From: Margaritispora aquatica
Taxonomy: Eukaryota > Ascomycota > Leotiomycetes > Helotiales > Discinellaceae
Length of the DNA: 64,000 nt
Reading direction: 5' to 3'
NCBI GenBank assembly: GCA_007644065.1
Contig: VJWN01000007.1
Span: forward strand, 2,324,167-2,388,166
The notes beneath the pieces were generated by a model, which worked only from the letters and a program-made list of their open reading frames with translations, had not been told where the DNA came from and searched no databases. Numbering within the stretch: the stretch's first letter is position 1; each line of letters begins with the position of its first letter. The translations under genes were made by a program, and so were the position numbers. This document shows, one piece after another, positions 59,140 through 64,000 of this stretch.

Positions 59140-60702
59140 TCATATGTGCGTATTCGCTGCGCCAGTGTTTATCTCAGCGTTGCCCAAGGCATCCATATCA
59201 ACTTCTTCATCCTCTTCTTCCTCTTCGTCCGAATCCTCGGCCTCGACCTCTGCCTCATCATCCTTAAAACCACTCTCAATCTCGAGTTTCCGCAGGCGTT
59301 TCCGCATCTCGTCTTTCTTTTCGTTTTGCCAGCGGATCAATGTTGCAGGGGCGTGGACTTTGAACCCATAGATTCGAGGCGTGTACCGTTCTGCGCTCTT
59401 TGGTGGAATCAAGGCAGGGTAAACCTGGAATATGATATTGTGAAAAGAGGTACCAAAGTAGGCACCATCAATGGCAGAATGACGAGATGATTTAGGGTTG
59501 TAGATATCTTCGCACTTGGCACAGTACAGTTTTACTGGCTTGACATTCGGATTGTCGGATTGACCCATTGGTAAAAGAGGATGCGATTTGCACGCAACTC
59601 GTGGGCATTTCCCAAAATCTGCCTTCTTATATTTCTCAAGCTACAGAAATTAGTAAGCGTAATCAGGCATAATCTTGGAACATACCATTTTAGCCAACCC
59701 CCTAGTGGTGACAATATATCTAGCATGCACCAGTCCGTATAAGTGTCTCGCAGACTTCTCGATCGTCTCTCGCATTTCATCATCACAGTCTAGATCGAAG
59801 ACGTCCGTAACGAGGTCAAGGGCATATTGATAGTACTGCACCTCGGTATTGAGGCCTGTCAAGTTGAACCGATCGGTCAAATAGTCTTCGTCGATCTCGC
59901 AGAAGTATTCATTGCCGCGGGAGGAAATAAACTATATCAAAAGTGTTAGTAAACGTAGGTTGAAGAAATCATTCACTACGCAGCACTACGTATGAAGCCC
60001 TTCTTCCAAAAGAGAGGAGTCGAAGAAGCTTGGGCATGCGAAGAAGAAAACCGTTTCAGGACTTCCAAGTTGTGTCCTTACCACTTCCCCAAATCTGACA
60101 AGTGATATGAGAGAGCTTAGGTCGGACTCCATCTCGTACTGCATTTCTTGTGACCCTTGGAGCTTTCGCCTTGTGGGCCTGGCACACAAATACGGATATG
60201 CTCGCAGAACTTCCAAGTATAGTGGTCTGGGAAATCAACACCAGGACGCGCCAAATCGAGGTTTTATGGTCCACCAGGTGTATGAGTCGTATTCACCGTC
60301 GATGTACTTCGTCGAGGTAAAACCAAGAAATGGCACAGCTTAAAGTATTCTGGTGTCGATCCATATCTCTCCTACGAATCAAGCTTGTTCCAATGTATGC
60401 CTCCTAGTGTTTGACGTGGACAGCTTCTTGCTGTAGAATGTTTGGATGAAGTCGACTCGCAGACCCAGCGAAGAACGTAGATCCAAACTGGCATGAACTC
60501 TCCTCCATACGTTCGATTCCGGTATGGCTAAATGCTGCTATGTTCCCTCGCACTTTTCTCCCAGTCGCAAGCTTCTTCCAACACTTCCCCGCCAGCAGGC
60601 GCAAACGGCGCATTGACTTTGCATAAACAATAGAAAAAGGCTTACCCAATCTCTCCAGTAGCTTGTATAATCGCTATCTGTCTCGCTGTTAAAGTCATCC
60701 AT
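59140..60702 (-). CDS. ckb1: Casein kinase 2 regulatory (beta) subunit
   Basis: CK2 beta dimerises and docks two catalytic subunits, setting substrate choice of a constitutive Ser/Thr kinase in nucleus and cytoplasm. Three exons are inferred: 60702-60646, 59931-59686 and 59640-59140, giving 267 residues. The first intron is long (714 bp) by local standards. Hallmarks are the opening SYWRDWFISSRGNEYFCEID, the acidic loop EIDEDYLTDRFNLTGL, LYGLVHARYIVTTRGLAKM, and the dimerising zinc finger with C113, C118, C141 and C144. The conserved block HNIIFQVYP...RIYGFKVH follows. The C-terminus has a long acidic stretch (DSDEEEEEDEEVDMD) not found in animal proteins but common in fungi. Confidence 0.96.
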
Positions 60703-62559
60703 TTTCGCGATAGCCTTCCAGCTTGTGCTTTGGCGGCACTGGCCAAGTTGAAGGCAGAAGGGTGGATTCGTCGGTGCTGTCGCGTTGCTGCGGCTTGTTG
60801 GAATATTGGTGGAGGCTCTGATATGAAGCGAGGAAACTGCCCCTCCTCGTGCTTCGGCGCTAATTTCACGCTACAGCCCCCTTTCGTTGTCCGGATTGGG
60901 TAGAGGGAGCTGTAATCTACCTTTTCGAAATTTGGTAGACTTTTCCTATAAAAATATCAATTACAGTTGGGTTGCACATGTTGGAATGAATTTATTGAGC
61001 GTGATATTGTTTAAAGCACACTTCTTCTCTCACTTTTACAATATCGAATGCTTTCCATCTTACGATTGAAAAGAGCCTGATGATAATCATCAAAATCCAC
61101 GCTTCGTCCGTTGAGACAGAAATATCAGAATATGTATCTCATTAGCTTTAAGCCAAAGAATTCTTATCAATCCATCTATATGGATATTCATTGATTGTAA
61201 AAGCCTACCACATTCAACATGCTGGTATGCTTCCTTCTATGACATTGTCATCTGCAGATATATATTTTCCCCTCTAAGCAGTACGATCACAGCAGAACAG
61301 TTTTGAGTCAGGAAACCGCATCACCTGTTCGGCATGACACAATATACCATCACACAGTACACAACGATCAAGAGCAATACAATGCCAAAGAACTGTTCCA
61401 ATCCTTCTACCTGTACCTTTCAAATTTCAGAGCAACACCGCATCTCCACAGCCCTCCTCGTAAATATATTTCATGGAAGTGGCCATATCAAAAACACTAT
61501 CCTCTGCATCCATAACTTCTAAGAGCAACAACCTCGTTTTCTTGTTGTATTAGTTATCCCTGTAAACGCATACAGCAGCACCTTTGTGTGATCTATATCC
61601 TCTGATATTGTTGCTTCAGATTCAGTCTTGAACCTTCTTGAGAGATAATTATATATGTTAAGCCTACATAAATACGTTGATTTCAAAAGTTAGAACTTAG
61701 GATTGGATAAATTCCATACGTACGTAGGCAGTGAGAACCTATCCTCAAGAAACACAAAGTCGGGCGAGGTAATAAGATTACGTGAAACCGATGGTTCCAA
61801 TTATAGATGTGGAATCCTTTTTGAACGCTACCACGACCTGACATGTAGATTCAAAAACGTAAATTGGGAAAAAGTAGAAAACCAAGAGAAGAAATCATCC
61901 AAATCAAAAAGTGAAGATTCATTAGGGCTCTCCCCAAATATTGCAATTCTCAGTACACAATATGCACTGTCCTCGGAGTTATATCCAACTCCTCCAGTTC
62001 AAATAACAATAGCAACCAAGGCATCACCAGGAGAAGTACACCCGTGAGAGCTCGAAAAGCACAAACTCCGTGCCATTCAACAACATAACTTTGTAGAGTG
62101 AAAGACAACTGGTCTTCAATAGATGAGTGTTTGTCGTCCAAGCCCAGCTGTTGAAATACGTAGCTTCCATATAATTTGACAGGGCTTTTAGCCCAAGGTT
62201 TTGTTCTCATCAGTCGTCGTTCTCGTTCTCGTTCCATTCGTGATTAAGTAAAACTACATGACAAAGAGCAGGTCTTGCCGTAGCCCGTTTAGGACTAGCG
62301 TCAGTTGGACCTCTCGACGCGAACCGCGACAAATTCGCTGGAGAAGAAGTTGCCCTTGACGAAATCAATAGGAATAATCAGTCCACGAACAACCTCTTCC
62401 TACCTCGAATCCTGTAGGGCTGTGATCGCCTCACCAAGATATTCGGTTTGCCCCACGTTAGATCTTTGCGCTCCTGTCAAGACTCGACTGCGCGAAGTTT
62501 CCTTCCCCATCTGATGCTTGGCCTTCAATGGGCATGAACTGAAGTCAACTACAATCGCA
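60703..62559. other. Divergent promoter region between CK2 beta and the SNF5-family gene
   Basis: About 1.85 kb, AT-rich. Small frames near 61303-62047 (+) and 61950-62514 (both strands) have no ATG-led coding character or domain. Nothing else is seen. Confidence 0.45.
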
Positions 62560-64000
62560 ATGTCATCCGAATACCCACCTCAGTCGTTTATTTCCAGCTA
62601 TGCGCCGCGTCTGCGAATGTACCAGAATTCCCTCCTGACACCAGTCATACAACCAGCTGCCGCATTGACACAACCATTATCACGAACTACAAAACGAGGG
62701 ACAACAGCCATCAACTATGCAGAGGATGGATATGATGAGCTCAGTGAAGATGAGGACGGCAACAAAAGAAGACCAACAGGCTTAAGGAGTTTGAGGAGGG
62801 ATGAATTGCCGGGACAGGCAAGACAGGATCCATCTGAGAAGGTTGGAAAGGAAGCAAATGCTCCAGTTGTTGTGCAAGGCATTTGGCGGGATTGGATGGG
62901 CAAAGCAAGATCAACAAAACCTGACCTGCAGAGCTTCTCACAAACAATACTGCCATTGACGTTGATTCCAATTCGTATTGACCTGGATATACCATCCTAC
63001 ACACCTGCACCAGCTCTTCCCATACCCCAAGGATCTGGCTATGGCAAGATCGATACCTCACTCCCAATATACAGAAACCCAGAGCCTACAGTGCCTTACA
63101 GGTTGAAGGACATCTTTTTGTGGAATTTACATGAGACTTTGACCACAACCGATCAATTTGCTCAATGCATGGTCCAAGATCTCGACTTGCCGAATAGAGC
63201 TCAGATGGCGACGGAGATCAGTAAGCAGATTCGAACACAGCTTGAAGAATATGCTGGCGTTGCTATGCATCCTCTCTTCCACTCGCAACAAATACCAACA
63301 GCCAATGGAATTGTCACCGCAATCAAGCAAGGAACGCCATCTAAAAGTAGAGATATGACACCTGCACTTGGTGGAAATTCTACACCTCTGCAGAAAGGGA
63401 CACCTCACTTGAATGGCACCGTTGCTGTAAAATCAGACAATACTCCAGTCGAAGAGATTACAGCTTCAGCTAACGCCATCACACCCGAGTCAGACGAGTT
63501 CAATCCGGATGACATGTATAGATGCATTGTTACTCTAAACATCAACCTGTCAAACCTCCTTTATACCGACAAGTTTGAATGGTCACTTCTCCATCCTCCT
63601 GGAACCGCAGAGATGTTTGCGAAGCAGACATGTGCTGATCTTGGTCTTCCAGGAGAGTGGGTGCCAGCCATGACACATGCCATCTACGAAGCGGTATTGA
63701 GGCTGAAGAAGGACGCTTGTGAAAGTGGTGGTCTAGTATCTGGGTTTGGGGGTGAAATACCAAACGACGCTGCTCATAATCAAGATGCTGGTTGGAGGTT
63801 CGACAATGAGCATCTGGCAGATGAATGGGAACCCAAGGTGGAACAATTATCGAAAGAAGAGATCGAGAAGCGAGAAGGTGATAGAGAGCGTCAGATTCGA
63901 AGAGTACGACGAGATACAGCGAGGTTCTCATCAAGTACAGGTATGATGGGTGGTGTGCCACAGGCTTCAGACCACAGACACTTTGATGATCCACCCGAGG
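62560..64000 (+). CDS. SNF5/SMARCB1-family chromatin-remodelling subunit (3' end outside window)
   Basis: This is a core subunit of a SWI/SNF or RSC nucleosome-remodelling complex. The frame is open from ATG 62560 to the window end (480 residues seen) with no intron. The start context is good (gcaATGTC) and the N-terminus (ISSYAPRLRMYQNSLLTPV) resembles the fungal RSC-type Sfh1 proteins. The SNF5 domain is present as two repeats: FLWNLHETLTTTDQFAQC followed by IRTQLEEYAGV near 190-235, and CIVTLNINLSNLLYTDKFEW followed by PGEWVPAMTHAIYEAVL near 325-385. Between them lies a Thr/Pro-rich linker of about 85 residues. Acidic and basic tracts precede the first repeat. Sfh1 (RSC) is favoured over Snf5 (SWI/SNF) only by N-terminal resemblance and modest size. 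Confidence 0.9.
   Translation, partial: MSSEYPPQSFISSYAPRLRMYQNSLLTPVIQPAAALTQPLSRTTKRGTTAINYAEDGYDELSEDEDGNKRRPTGLRSLRRDELPGQARQDPSEKVGKEANAPVVVQGIWRDWMGKARSTKPDLQSFSQTILPLTLIPIRIDLDIPSYTPAPALPIPQGSGYGKIDTSLPIYRNPEPTVPYRLKDIFLWNLHETLTTTDQFAQCMVQDLDLPNRAQMATEISKQIRTQLEEYAGVAMHPLFHSQQIPTANGIVTAIKQGTPSKSRDMTPALGGNSTPLQKGTPHLNGTVAVKSDNTPVEEITASANAITPESDEFNPDDMYRCIVTLNINLSNLLYTDKFEWSLLHPPGTAEMFAKQTCADLGLPGEWVPAMTHAIYEAVLRLKKDACESGGLVSGFGGEIPNDAAHNQDAGWRFDNEHLADEWEPKVEQLSKEEIEKREGDRERQIRRVRRDTARFSSSTGMMGGVPQASDHRHFDDPPE

Noticed and set aside
62305..62514. Short plus-strand frame just before the SNF5-family gene
   Set aside because: It ends before the real start, is not in a plausible splice arrangement with it and has no recognisable sequence.

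Overview
The window is nuclear DNA of a filamentous ascomycete (Pezizomycotina; a leotiomycete is my guess from overall gene style, not something the sequence proves). Genes carry short GT..AG introns of about 42-115 bp with CTAAC/CTGAC-type branch sites. The families are typical of mould genomes: HET-domain proteins, three Zn2Cys6 regulators, an RTA1-like membrane protein, a fungal SREBP, an eight-iron NAD(P)H nitrite reductase and a CBM18 chitin deacetylase. No transposon, rRNA, intact tRNA or CRISPR array was seen.

Layout. Positions 1-2572 (minus) hold the 5' part of an unusual secreted Ala/Lys/Thr-rich protein cut into at least 18 mostly tiny phase-0 exons. After it come a mitochondrial ETF-ubiquinone oxidoreductase (4078-6111, +), an RTA1-family membrane protein (8750-9782, +), a Zn2Cys6 regulator (10565-12440, +), a secreted GH47 alpha-1,2-mannosidase (13154-14977, +) and a HET-domain protein (15485-17437, -). 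A 7.6-kb gene (18148-25756, -) encodes a predicted 7-TM protein with a tail of about 2,230 residues ending in ~82-residue HWLHQTSK repeats. It is divergent from a SREBP/SrbA-type bHLH membrane transcription factor (27779-30750, +).

The second half holds a chitin deacetylase with three CBM18 modules (32909-34726, -), a second HET protein (36219-38303, -), nitrite reductase niiA (40097-43736, +) and a second Zn2Cys6 regulator (44268-46161, -). A sugar transporter (46913-48706, -) is divergent from an intracellular GH78-like rhamnosidase (49554-51173, +), followed by an amidase (52203-54230, +). Last come a third Zn2Cys6 regulator (56539-58430, -), casein kinase 2 beta (59140-60702, -) and a SNF5-family chromatin remodeller that runs off the right edge (62560-64000, +).

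Working links. Most genes are unrelated housekeeping or accessory functions. Plausible functional pairs are the transporter and GH78 enzyme (import and hydrolysis of a glycoside, possibly with the amidase) and the RTA1 protein with its neighbouring regulator. Nitrite reductase stands without a nitrate reductase or nitrate transporter in view. The two most unusual objects are the microexon repeat gene at the left edge and the giant 7-TM repeat-tail gene. Exon boundaries were inferred by eye from splice consensus, frame continuity and family conservation; none is confirmed by transcripts.
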